This document shows positions 19,735-26,365 of a DNA stretch of 33,848 nt, in pieces (position 1 is the stretch's first letter; each line of letters begins with the position of its first letter). Origin of the DNA: RSA11 sp965652565 (lineage in GTDB: Bacteria > Actinomycetota > Thermoleophilia > Solirubrobacterales > 70-9); the NCBI GenBank assembly GCA_965652565.1, contig CBFGWL010000024.1:1-33848 (forward strand), written 5' to 3'. The position numbers and the translations under genes are program-made. The notes under the pieces are model-generated. The model searched no databases. It saw nothing but the letters and a program-made list of their open reading frames with translations, and was not told the DNA's origin.

Positions 19735-21098
19735 GCCCGGCCCTCGAGCGTGGGACGCGGCTCCGGGCGGGCCGCTACGAGATCGAGCGCCTGCTCGGCC
19801 ACGGCGGCGCGGCGTCGGTGTGGCTCGCGCGCGACACCGTGCTCGAGCGGCCGGTCGCCGTGAAGGTCCTCTCCGAGGGGCTCGCTTCCGACGCGGCCTG
19901 GCTCGCGCGGTTTCGCCGTGAGGCGCGGCTTGCGGCGCGACTGCAGCACCCAAACCTGGTCTCGGTCTACGACTTCGACGCAAACGAGGAGCAGCCTTTC
20001 CTCGTCATGGCATACCTGCCCGGCGGCTCCCTCGCGCGCTGGCTCGACGAGCGCCGGGCGATCGACTGCGAGCGGCTTGCGCGCGATCTGCTCGCCGCGC
20101 TCGGGCACATCCACTCGGCCGGCATCGTGCACCGCGACGTGAAGCCGGGGAACGTGCTGTTCGCCCCAGACGGGCGCGCCTGCCTCACCGACTTCGGCAT
20201 CGCCCGGCCGGATGAGGCCACGGCGCTCACCCAGCCCGGGCAGATCCCGGGCACGGCGCGCTACATGGCACCCGAGCTGTGGCGTGGCGATCCCGCCAGC
20301 GTGCGCAGCGACCTCTTCGCTTGCGGCGTCCTGCTGGCGCGCTGCCTGGGCGACGATCCCGACCCGGCGCTCGCCGAGCTCGTCGAGCGGCTCACCGCCG
20401 AGCGCCCCGAGGCGCGGCCCCGCTCCGCGGAGGCGGCCCTGGCGTTGCTCGACGAGGCCCAGGGCGCGACTCCGGTCGCGCCGGCGCCCGTTTTGCCGGC
20501 GCCCAGCGCGGCGCCGTCCGAGCCGCCCGCCGATCCGCCGGCCACCCAGCGCCCCCGGGCGCGAGTCGCCGCGGCGCTCGCGCTCGGGATCGGCGTGGTC
20601 GCGGCGGGGGTGGCGCTCGTCATCGCGCTTGGCGGCGACGAGGGCGCGGATGAACCGCGCCAGCGTGCTGCGCAGCGCGAGGAGCGTCGCCAGGACCGCG
20701 CCGAGCCGGGCGGGCGCACGCCGCAAGCCGAAGCCCCCGCGCCGTCCGGGGACGAGGCCGAGCCACCGCCCGACGACGGCGCCACGGGCACGGTGACCGC
20801 GTCGGGTTCCAGCCCGGAGCGCGGCGCGGCGCTCAACGACGAGGGCTACCGGCTGATCCAGCAGGGCCGTTACGCCGAGGCGATCCCGATCCTCGAGCGA
20901 GCCGTGCGCTCGTTCCCGCCCGGCACCGACGACATCAACTACGCCTACGCGCTGTTCAACCTCGGCAACGCGCTGCGGCTTGCCGGTCGACCCGAGGACG
21001 CGATCCCGGTTCTCGAGGAACGCCTGCGCATTCCCGACCAGACAGACGTCGTGCGCCGCGAGCTGGCCGCAGCCCGGCGCGAGGCCCGCTCGCGCTGA
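19731..21098 (+). CDS. Membrane Ser/Thr protein kinase with extracytoplasmic TPR region
   Basis: The 455-residue PknB-type kinase is cytoplasmic at its N-terminus: glycine loop GHGGAASVW (23-31), Lys45 (VAVK), HRDVKPGN (134-141) with catalytic Asp136, DFG (154-156) and GTARYMAPEL. The C-lobe is short. SDLFACGVLLARCLG passes almost directly to LVERLTAERPEARP, without the usual TGxPPF segment. A Pro/Ala-rich linker leads to one membrane helix (about 280-302), then an acidic, Pro-rich outside segment and two or three tetratricopeptide-like repeats (from about 364; NDEGYRLIQQGRYAEAIPIL, YALFNLGNALRLAGRPEDAI). The TPR part could sense a wall or secreted partner; that role is an inference. It overlaps the HAD gene by 4 bp, so the two are coexpressed. 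Confidence 0.92.
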   Translation: MSPALERGTRLRAGRYEIERLLGHGGAASVWLARDTVLERPVAVKVLSEGLASDAAWLARFRREARLAARLQHPNLVSVYDFDANEEQPFLVMAYLPGGSLARWLDERRAIDCERLARDLLAALGHIHSAGIVHRDVKPGNVLFAPDGRACLTDFGIARPDEATALTQPGQIPGTARYMAPELWRGDPASVRSDLFACGVLLARCLGDDPDPALAELVERLTAERPEARPRSAEAALALLDEAQGATPVAPAPVLPAPSAAPSEPPADPPATQRPRARVAAALALGIGVVAAGVALVIALGGDEGADEPRQRAAQREERRQDRAEPGGRTPQAEAPAPSGDEAEPPPDDGATGTVTASGSSPERGAALNDEGYRLIQQGRYAEAIPILERAVRSFPPGTDDINYAYALFNLGNALRLAGRPEDAIPVLEERLRIPDQTDVVRRELAAARREARSR

Positions 21099-21111
21099 CG
21101 GCCAGGCGGCG

Positions 21112-21906
21112 TTACTCGCCGCTGTAGTTCGGTTCGCGTTTCTGCAGGAAGGCCGTGACGCCCTCGATGAAGTCCTTGCTGCGCGCCTGTTCGCCCTGTG
21201 CGACCGCCTCGGCCTCGAGCTGTTCCTCCAGGCCCGCGTACATGCGGCGGTTGATGAGCGCCTTGGCGTTCGCGTAGGCCTTGGTCGGGCCCTTGGCGAG
21301 GCGGGCGACGAGCGCCGACGCCTCGGCCGCGAGCTGCTCGTCGTCGACGACGCGGTTGACGAGGCCCCACTCGAGCGCCTGTTCGGCGCCGACGCGCTCG
21401 CCGAGCAGCGTCATCTCCATCGCGCGGGCGAGCCCGGCGCGGGCGGGCACGAAGGCGCTCGCGCCGCCGTCGGGGACGAGGCCGATGTTCACGAAGGCGA
21501 GCAGGAAGTAGGACGAGCGCGCGGCGAGCACGAGGTCGCCGGCCAGCGCGAGCGAGCAGCCGATCCCGACCGCGGGGCCGTTGACGGCGCAGACCACCGG
21601 CTTGGGCATCTCGCGCAGGGCGGTGATGATCGGGTTGTAGCGCTCACGCAATACGCCGCCGAGGTCGAGGCTGCCGTCGGGCGCCGTCTCGGCCGGCTCG
21701 CTGAGATCCGCGCCCGAGGAGAACGCTCGGCCCGCGCCCGTGATCAGCACGGCGCGCACGGACGCATCGGTGGCGAGGGCATCGACGGCCTCGCGCAGAT
21801 CGAGCCCAAGCTGGAGGTTCCACGCGTTGAGCTTCTCGGGGCGGTTCAGCGTGACCGTCGCGGCGCCGTCGGCGACCGAGACGTCGATCGTCTCGAGTTC
21901 CTTCAT
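21112..21906 (-). CDS. Enoyl-CoA hydratase/isomerase family protein, PaaG-like
   Basis: The 264-residue crotonase-fold protein has the oxyanion-hole regions AFSSGADLSE (61-70) and NGPAVGIGCSLALAGD (109-124). The position of the first hydratase glutamate (PE-hxx-G in canonical enoyl-CoA hydratases) is Phe138 here. The motif NIGLVPDGGAS (140-150) carries Asp146, the single acid typical of PaaG/isomerase-type members. Double-bond isomerisation, or 1,2-epoxyphenylacetyl-CoA isomerisation, is therefore likelier than hydration, although no other paa gene lies nearby. The ATG at 21906 has no Shine-Dalgarno sequence but a TAGGCT 7 nt upstream. A palindromic repeat pair lies upstream, between it and the CocE gene. 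It is convergent with the kinase gene, 13 bp apart. Confidence 0.87.
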   Translation of the reverse strand: MKELETIDVSVADGAATVTLNRPEKLNAWNLQLGLDLREAVDALATDASVRAVLITGAGRAFSSGADLSEPAETAPDGSLDLGGVLRERYNPIITALREMPKPVVCAVNGPAVGIGCSLALAGDLVLAARSSYFLLAFVNIGLVPDGGASAFVPARAGLARAMEMTLLGERVGAEQALEWGLVNRVVDDEQLAAEASALVARLAKGPTKAYANAKALINRRMYAGLEEQLEAEAVAQGEQARSKDFIEGVTAFLQKREPNYSGE

Positions 21907-21913
21907 GGGCGGC

Positions 21914-21919
21914 AGCCTA
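21914..21919 (-). promoter_or_regulatory. Candidate -10 element of a leaderless hydratase/isomerase transcript
   Basis: Coding-strand TAGGCT is followed by 7 nt and the ATG at 21906. No ribosome binding site lies between. Inferred from spacing. Confidence 0.35.
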
Positions 21920-21928
21920 CGCGTCCCC

Positions 21929-22036
21929 GCGACATCGCGATTCCGTTGGTTGATCCCACAGGATCACGAAGTCGCGGGCGCGTCCGCCGCGAGTTCGTGA
22001 TTTCGTGGGATTACTCGGCGAAATCGCGAACTCGCG
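21929..22036. repeat. Two 48-bp palindromic repeats, same family as 8451-8677, one inverted
   Basis: Unit 5 (21929-21976) has the same orientation and core GGTTGATCCCAC as the first cluster. Unit 6 (21989-22036) lies in the opposite orientation. Read on the minus strand its centre is GAGTAATCCCAC, and its arms CGCGAGTTCGTGATTTCG and CGAAATCGCGAACTCGCG pair at 17 of 18 positions around a 13-nt loop, with the odd position a G-T pair. The 60-bp period and 12-bp linker match the first cluster. Unit 6 ends next to the CocE stop codon (22040-22038). Confidence 0.88.
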
Positions 22037-22037
22037 C

Positions 22038-23930
22038 TCAGCCCCGGCCGCGGAGCAGGCGTGGCACCGGGTGGCGGCCGCAGGCGCCGGGCCGGCACTT
22101 CGCGCGGCGCACGGGGAGCTCCACGAAGGAGGGGTGCGCCTGATCGGTCAGCACCCGCACCTGGCCGAGCAGGGAGTCGAGCGCCTGGGGGAGGGGCGGC
22201 AGCTGATGCGGGAAGTCCGAGGGGCCGATCGTCAGCCGCAGGCGGTGGCCCGGCTTGATCACCGCCGAGGTAGGGAAGATCTCCACGCGCATGCGCGTCG
22301 GCTCGCCGGGCCGCACCGGGCGCACAGAGGCCTTGGTGAAGGGGTGCCAGGGCTGCAGCAGCCGGCCGTTGACGAACCGGCTGCGCGAGCGGTCGACGGC
22401 GCGGAAGGTGGCCGCCAACCAGCCCGAGGTGAGCTCGGTGGAGGTCCCGTCCGGCGCGACGTCGGTCAGCCGCACGGAGAGCACCGCTTCGCGCGCGGTC
22501 GTCGTCACCCACAGGTCGGCGAGCGCCGGGCCGTCGAGCCGCAACGGCCGCTTACGTGGCGCCGTGGTGTAGACGGCCTCGCCGAGCTCGTTCAAGCGGT
22601 TGTCGGTGGTGCATGGGATCGCCTCGCCGAGGCCCGCTGTCCACTGCACGGTCGACTGCGTGCAGATTCCCGAAAGCGGATGCTGGAGGAAGCTCTGCGC
22701 CGGCTCGGCGGCCGACGGCGCCGAGCGCGCGAGCCGCTTGCCGCCGCGCAGATGCAGGCGTGTGGGGCGCAGGCGCGGGTTCGGCCAGTCGCGCTGCACC
22801 GCGTAGCGTTCGCGCCCCCAGACCCACTGTGTCACCCGGGGCATGCGTGCGATGCGGGTCGCCCGCCGCTTGCCCATGACCCAGCGGTCGAACCAGCGCA
22901 GCGCGATCTCGCGCAGGTCGGGCACCCCGTCGCGCGGCAGCCCCTCGCCGGTCGAGGCGCCCACGTGCGTCCACGGCCCGATCAGCAGGCGGGCGGGAAC
23001 CCGGTTCTTGAGGCGCTCGTAGATGAGCGGTTCGCCGCGCTGGAAGATGTCGTGAAGGCCGCCCACCACGAAGGTCGGGACGTTCACGCGGCGCAGCGCC
23101 TCGAGCGGCGAGCGCGTCTTCCAGAAGGGGCCGTCGTAGGCGATGTCGCCGCCGGCGGCCGCCTCGACGATCGTCGGGATCTGGAAGGAGAGCGCACCGG
23201 CGATATGCGAGACGAGCGCGTTCAGCGACCCCAGCAGGCTGCCGATCGGATCGTCGGGGTCGATCTCCGGCGCCGGCACCAGGCTGCCCGCGGTCACCAG
23301 GCCGAGCCACAGCGGGATGAACGCGACGTTGATCTGCCCGCCGGAGAAGACGATGTCCCGGTAGCCGTCGCCGAGCGGCACGATCGGGAAGATCGCCTTG
23401 AGGCCCTTCGGCCGCTGCGCCGCCGTGTAGATCTGCGTGATCGCCATGTACGAGGGCCCGGTGAGCCCGACCCGCCCGTTCGACCAGGGCTGGCGCCGGA
23501 CCCAGCGCACCACCGCCGCGCCGTCGCGCTGCTCGTTCGGTCCGAAGCTGTCCCAAACGCCGCCGGAGGCGCCGGTCCCGCGCACGTCCACGGTGACCAC
23601 CGCGTAGCCGCGCTCCACGAACCAGCGCGAGGTGCCGCCGAGGAACTCGTTGACGACGAAGTCCTTGTTGTACGGCGTCTGGACGATCAGCGCCGGGTGG
23701 GGTCCGGGCGAGTCCGGGCGTGCCACGTTCGCTCGCAACACCACCCCGTCGGGCATGCGGATCGGCACGTTCGCCTCCTCGACGACCCCGTACTGCGCGG
23801 GGCGCGTGTACTGCGTCCAGCGCTTGGCGGCGTCGGCGGGGGCGGGGAGGAGGGCGACCGCGCAGGCGAGCGGCGCGATCAGCGCCGCGCATCGCGCAAG
23901 CGCCCACCGCGTCGAGCCCCGCTCACCCAT
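22038..23930 (-). CDS. Secreted CocE/NonD family hydrolase (S15-like)
   Basis: The 630-residue alpha/beta-hydrolase belongs to the X-Pro dipeptidyl-peptidase/cocaine-esterase family. The chosen ATG at 23930 opens a signal peptide (basic start, hydrophobic ALARCAALIAPLACAVALL, cleavage near ADA-AK at residue 34). Then come IRMPDGVVLRANVARP, VDVRGTGASGG with the oxyanion region, the nucleophile Ser160 in LTGPSYMAITQ, the likely catalytic His in LLIGPWTHVG, and a C-terminal jelly-roll domain with DVAPDGTSTELTSGWL. It should hydrolyse esters or amides outside the membrane; the substrate is unknown. An upstream in-frame extension would remove the signal peptide from the N-terminus and is rejected. 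TACATT lies exactly 6 nt before the ATG and there is no Shine-Dalgarno sequence. Confidence 0.92.
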   Translation of the reverse strand: MGERGSTRWALARCAALIAPLACAVALLPAPADAAKRWTQYTRPAQYGVVEEANVPIRMPDGVVLRANVARPDSPGPHPALIVQTPYNKDFVVNEFLGGTSRWFVERGYAVVTVDVRGTGASGGVWDSFGPNEQRDGAAVVRWVRRQPWSNGRVGLTGPSYMAITQIYTAAQRPKGLKAIFPIVPLGDGYRDIVFSGGQINVAFIPLWLGLVTAGSLVPAPEIDPDDPIGSLLGSLNALVSHIAGALSFQIPTIVEAAAGGDIAYDGPFWKTRSPLEALRRVNVPTFVVGGLHDIFQRGEPLIYERLKNRVPARLLIGPWTHVGASTGEGLPRDGVPDLREIALRWFDRWVMGKRRATRIARMPRVTQWVWGRERYAVQRDWPNPRLRPTRLHLRGGKRLARSAPSAAEPAQSFLQHPLSGICTQSTVQWTAGLGEAIPCTTDNRLNELGEAVYTTAPRKRPLRLDGPALADLWVTTTAREAVLSVRLTDVAPDGTSTELTSGWLAATFRAVDRSRSRFVNGRLLQPWHPFTKASVRPVRPGEPTRMRVEIFPTSAVIKPGHRLRLTIGPSDFPHQLPPLPQALDSLLGQVRVLTDQAHPSFVELPVRRAKCRPGACGRHPVPRLLRGRG

Positions 23931-23936
23931 GCGCCG

Positions 23937-23942
23937 AATGTA
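23937..23942 (-). promoter_or_regulatory. Candidate -10 element of a leaderless CocE transcript
   Basis: Coding-strand TACATT is followed by exactly 6 nt and the ATG at 23930. It lies in the 49-bp gap after the upstream tetR stop, so the hydrolase may have its own promoter rather than depend on tetR read-through. Confidence 0.45.
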
Positions 23943-23979
23943 AGGCGCGACTCGATCGCGTGCGCCGCTTCGCGGGGAG

Positions 23980-24561
23980 CTACCCGGCGCGCATGCCCTC
24001 GAGCACGTAGTCGAGGTAGCGCTTCCAACCTTCGTCACCGGCGAGGCGCCCAGCGGCCGAGCAGGTGGCGGTGCCGACACCGCACATGATCATCGGGACG
24101 TCGCCCCAATGGACCTCATCGCGGATCGCGCCCGCCTGCTTACAGCGCTCGACGAGTTGCTCGGTGAGCTCGGGCACGCCGAACTTCCCCGCGGCCTCCT
24201 GCATGGCGCCGTCGTGGCTGCGCATCACCTCGGTGAGGGCCTGGTCGGCGACGTGGACCTCGGCGGCGCGGCGCATCATCGTCTCGAAGCCGTGCCAGGG
24301 ATCGGGGTCGGCCAGAGCCTCGGTGATGATCGCGGCGATCCGCGCGAAGCGATTCTCGGCGAGCGCCCTGACCAGCGCGTCCTTGTTCGGGAAGTGCCGG
24401 TAGACCGTGCCGACCCCGACGCCCGCCTTGCGGGCGATCTCCTCCATGCCGACCTCGACGCCGCGGGCCGCCATCAGCTCGCGGGCTGCCTCCAACACGC
24501 GCTCGCGGTTGCGGACCGCGTCCGCGCGCAGGGGGCGGATGTCGACCTGGGGAGTGCTCAT
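23980..24561 (-). CDS. TetR family repressor, divergent from the DHA2 transporter
   Basis: The 193-residue TetR regulator has an N-terminal helix-turn-helix: RVLEAARELMAARG, EEIARKAGVGVGTVYRHFPN (residues 41-60), KDALV. The C-terminal ligand domain is of an unassigned subgroup and has several cysteines (MIMCGVGTATCSAAGR). It is transcribed away from the MFS gene at 24712. The 150-bp gap contains two matching 18-bp inverted repeats that are its likely operators. By analogy with many TetR/efflux pairs it should repress the pump and itself until a toxic ligand binds. No Shine-Dalgarno sequence is obvious before the ATG. Confidence 0.93.
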   Translation of the reverse strand: MSTPQVDIRPLRADAVRNRERVLEAARELMAARGVEVGMEEIARKAGVGVGTVYRHFPNKDALVRALAENRFARIAAIITEALADPDPWHGFETMMRRAAEVHVADQALTEVMRSHDGAMQEAAGKFGVPELTEQLVERCKQAGAIRDEVHWGDVPMIMCGVGTATCSAAGRLAGDEGWKRYLDYVLEGMRAG

Positions 24562-24621
24562 AGCCGGTGTTGTCCCAATTCTGGCGCCTCAATCGTCCTA
24601 TGTGTGACGGTCGCCACGCAA

Positions 24622-24639
24622 ACGGAATTCCGATTCCGT
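24622..24639. promoter_or_regulatory. Operator A for the TetR/MFS pair
   Basis: ACGGAATTCCGATTCCGT is an inverted repeat with 7-bp arms (ACGGAAT / ATTCCGT). It shares the pattern ACGGAA-N6-TTCCG and 14 of 18 positions with operator B. It overlaps or abuts a candidate -10, TATATT (24639-24644), of the transporter gene. Confidence 0.65.
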
Positions 24640-24659
24640 ATATTACGCTCAATCCGGAA

Positions 24660-24677
24660 ACGGAACTCAGTTTCCGA
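24660..24677. promoter_or_regulatory. Operator B for the TetR/MFS pair
   Basis: ACGGAACTCAGTTTCCGA follows the same ACGGAA-N6-TTCCG pattern as operator A, with centres 38 bp apart. Its right end abuts ATTATA (24677-24682), which on the minus strand reads TATAAT, a possible -10 for tetR with a leader of about 110 nt. Confidence 0.6.
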
Positions 24678-24711
24678 TTATAGGCCCATTTCCCATCCCC
24701 CCGGAGGATTC

Positions 24712-26172
24712 ATGGCATCCGAACAGGATTTTCAAAGCAAGCGGTGGTTAGCGCTCGCGCTGCTTTGCGTCGCCCAGTTCGTCGTCGTGCTGGACGCGTC
24801 GATCGTGAACGTGGCGCTGCCGACCATCGGCAATTCCCTCGAGATCTCCCAGGACAACATCGCCTGGGTGGTGAACGCCTACGTCTTGACGTTCGGCGGC
24901 TTCCTGTTGCTTGGCGGGCGGCTGGCGGACCTCTTGGGGCGCAGGCGCGTGTTCATCAGCGGGCTCGTGCTGTTCGCGCTCGCCTCGCTCGCAGGCGGCT
25001 TCGCGCAGAGCGAGGGCGTCCTCGTCGCCGCGCGCGCGGTGCAGGGGCTCGGCGCGGCACTGCTCTCGCCGGCGGCGCTCTCGATCGTCACGACGACGTT
25101 CAGCGACGGCGCTGAGCGCAACAAGGCCCTGGGCGTCTGGGGCGCCGTTGCCGGTTCCGGCGGGGCCGCGGGTGTGCTCCTCGGCGGGGTGCTCACGGAG
25201 TACCTCGGCTGGGAGTGGGTCCTTTGGGTCAACGTGCCCATCGGCATCGCGGCCGCCCTGCTGGCCCCGCGGCTGATCCGCGAGAGCCTGTCCGACTCGG
25301 CGACCCGTCACTTCGACCTCGCGGGCGCGGTCAGCGTCACCGCGGGCCTCTCGATCCTGGTCTACGGACTCGTCGAGGCGCCCGACGCGGGCTGGGGCTC
25401 GGGTCAGACGATCGGCCTGCTCGCCCTGGCCGCCGGCCTGATCGGCGCGTTCGTCGCGATCGAGCTGCGGTCCGCGGCGCCGCTCGTGCCCTTCGGGATC
25501 TTCCGGAAGCGCACGCTCACCGGCGCGAACGTCGTCGGCATCCTCACCGGTGCGTCGCTGTTCAGCATGTTCTTCTTCATCTCCCTGTACATGCAGAACG
25601 TGCTGGGCTACAGCGCGATCAAGGCCGGCGTCTCGTACCTGCCGCTCGCCGGCGGGATCATCATCGCGGCGGGCCTGGCATCCCAGCTCGTCACCCGCGT
25701 CGGCTTCAAGCCGGTGCTGGCGTTCGGGATGGTGCTGGTCTCGGGCGCGCTGGTCTGGTTCAGCCAGATCTCCGCGAACGGGAGCTACGTCGCCGACATC
25801 CTCGGCCCGTCGCTCATGGTGGCGGTCGGCCTGGGGCTGGTGTTCGTCCCGCAGACGATCGCCGCGGTGGCTGGCGTCGAGCCGCGCGAGGCCGGCTTGG
25901 CGAGCGGTCTGATCAACACCTCGCAGCAGGTGGGCGGCGCGCTCGGGCTCGCGGTGCTCTCCTCGATCGCGTTCTCGACGATCGATGGGCTGGCGCCGAC
26001 GGGCCAGGTGACGCCGCAGATCCTCACCGAGGGCTACGCCGACGCCTTCGCGTGGGGCGCGGGGATCGGGCTGCTTGGCCTGCTGGCGACCCTCCTCCTG
26101 ATCCGCGGCCGCGACAGCCGCGCGCATATGGAGATCGGGGCGGCCGGCGAGCCCGCGAACATCGCCGCCTGA
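24712..26172 (+). CDS. MFS drug:H+ antiporter, DHA2 (EmrB/QacA) family
   Basis: The 486-residue protein has a helix pattern fitting 14 membrane spans. Motif D1 is LDASIVNVALPTI near residues 27-39. Motif A is GGRLADLLGRRRVFISG in the 2-3 loop, and motif C, GAVAGSGGAAGVLLGG, lies in helix 5 and is typical of drug/proton antiporters. WEWVLWVNVPIG is the DHA2 landmark after it. GGAGG (24703-24707) precedes the ATG, and the upstream open frame holds no conserved sequence. It is divergent from its TetR and followed by two strong hairpins, so it is probably a single-gene unit induced by its substrate. Confidence 0.95.
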   Translation: MASEQDFQSKRWLALALLCVAQFVVVLDASIVNVALPTIGNSLEISQDNIAWVVNAYVLTFGGFLLLGGRLADLLGRRRVFISGLVLFALASLAGGFAQSEGVLVAARAVQGLGAALLSPAALSIVTTTFSDGAERNKALGVWGAVAGSGGAAGVLLGGVLTEYLGWEWVLWVNVPIGIAAALLAPRLIRESLSDSATRHFDLAGAVSVTAGLSILVYGLVEAPDAGWGSGQTIGLLALAAGLIGAFVAIELRSAAPLVPFGIFRKRTLTGANVVGILTGASLFSMFFFISLYMQNVLGYSAIKAGVSYLPLAGGIIIAAGLASQLVTRVGFKPVLAFGMVLVSGALVWFSQISANGSYVADILGPSLMVAVGLGLVFVPQTIAAVAGVEPREAGLASGLINTSQQVGGALGLAVLSSIAFSTIDGLAPTGQVTPQILTEGYADAFAWGAGIGLLGLLATLLLIRGRDSRAHMEIGAAGEPANIAA

Positions 26173-26189
26173 TCACCCCCCGGTTCACG

Positions 26190-26226
26190 CCGGGGCGAGG
26201 GGTCCGGAGAGGACCTCTCGCCCCGG
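26190..26226 (+). terminator. Strong hairpin 1 after the MFS gene
   Basis: Arms at 26190-26205 and 26211-26226 pair over 16 bp with a single G-T pair and a GGAGA loop. It starts 18 bp after the MFS stop. There is no T-run, as is common for high-GC terminators. Confidence 0.7.
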
Positions 26227-26253
26227 CCGTGGGCCGGACTGCCCCCGGAAACG

Positions 26254-26291
26254 CCGCGGGCGAGACCGTCCCCTTCCGGTCTCGCCCGCGG
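26254..26291 (+). terminator. Strong hairpin 2 after the MFS gene
   Basis: Arms CCGCGGGCGAGACCG (26254-26268) and its exact complement (26277-26291) form a perfect 15-bp stem with an 8-nt loop. It ends immediately before the palindrome upstream of the M28 peptidase gene, so it insulates that promoter from the transporter. Confidence 0.7.
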
Positions 26292-26305
26292 CTACTTGCA
26301 AGTAG
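26292..26305. promoter_or_regulatory. Perfect 14-bp palindrome upstream of the M28 peptidase gene
   Basis: CTACTTGCAAGTAG is fully symmetric. It shares the CTACT...AGTAG half-sites with the palindrome at 29071-29083 in front of the second tetR. It lies about 23 bp upstream of a candidate -10, TACCTT (26329-26334), so it would cover the -35 region. Confidence 0.6.
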
Positions 26306-26365
26306 GTACACGGGCGCGCGCGCATCGGTACCTTGGGCGTCCCCGAGGGCGAGAGAGGGCCTTTC

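Noticed and set aside
23931..24080. Upstream extension of the CocE gene
   Set aside because: It would place 50 low-complexity residues ahead of a clear signal peptide and overlap tetR.
22005..24089. 694-codon plus-strand open frame over the CocE gene
   Set aside because: It has a biased shadow composition and no motifs. The minus-strand frame has a signal peptide and the catalytic residues.
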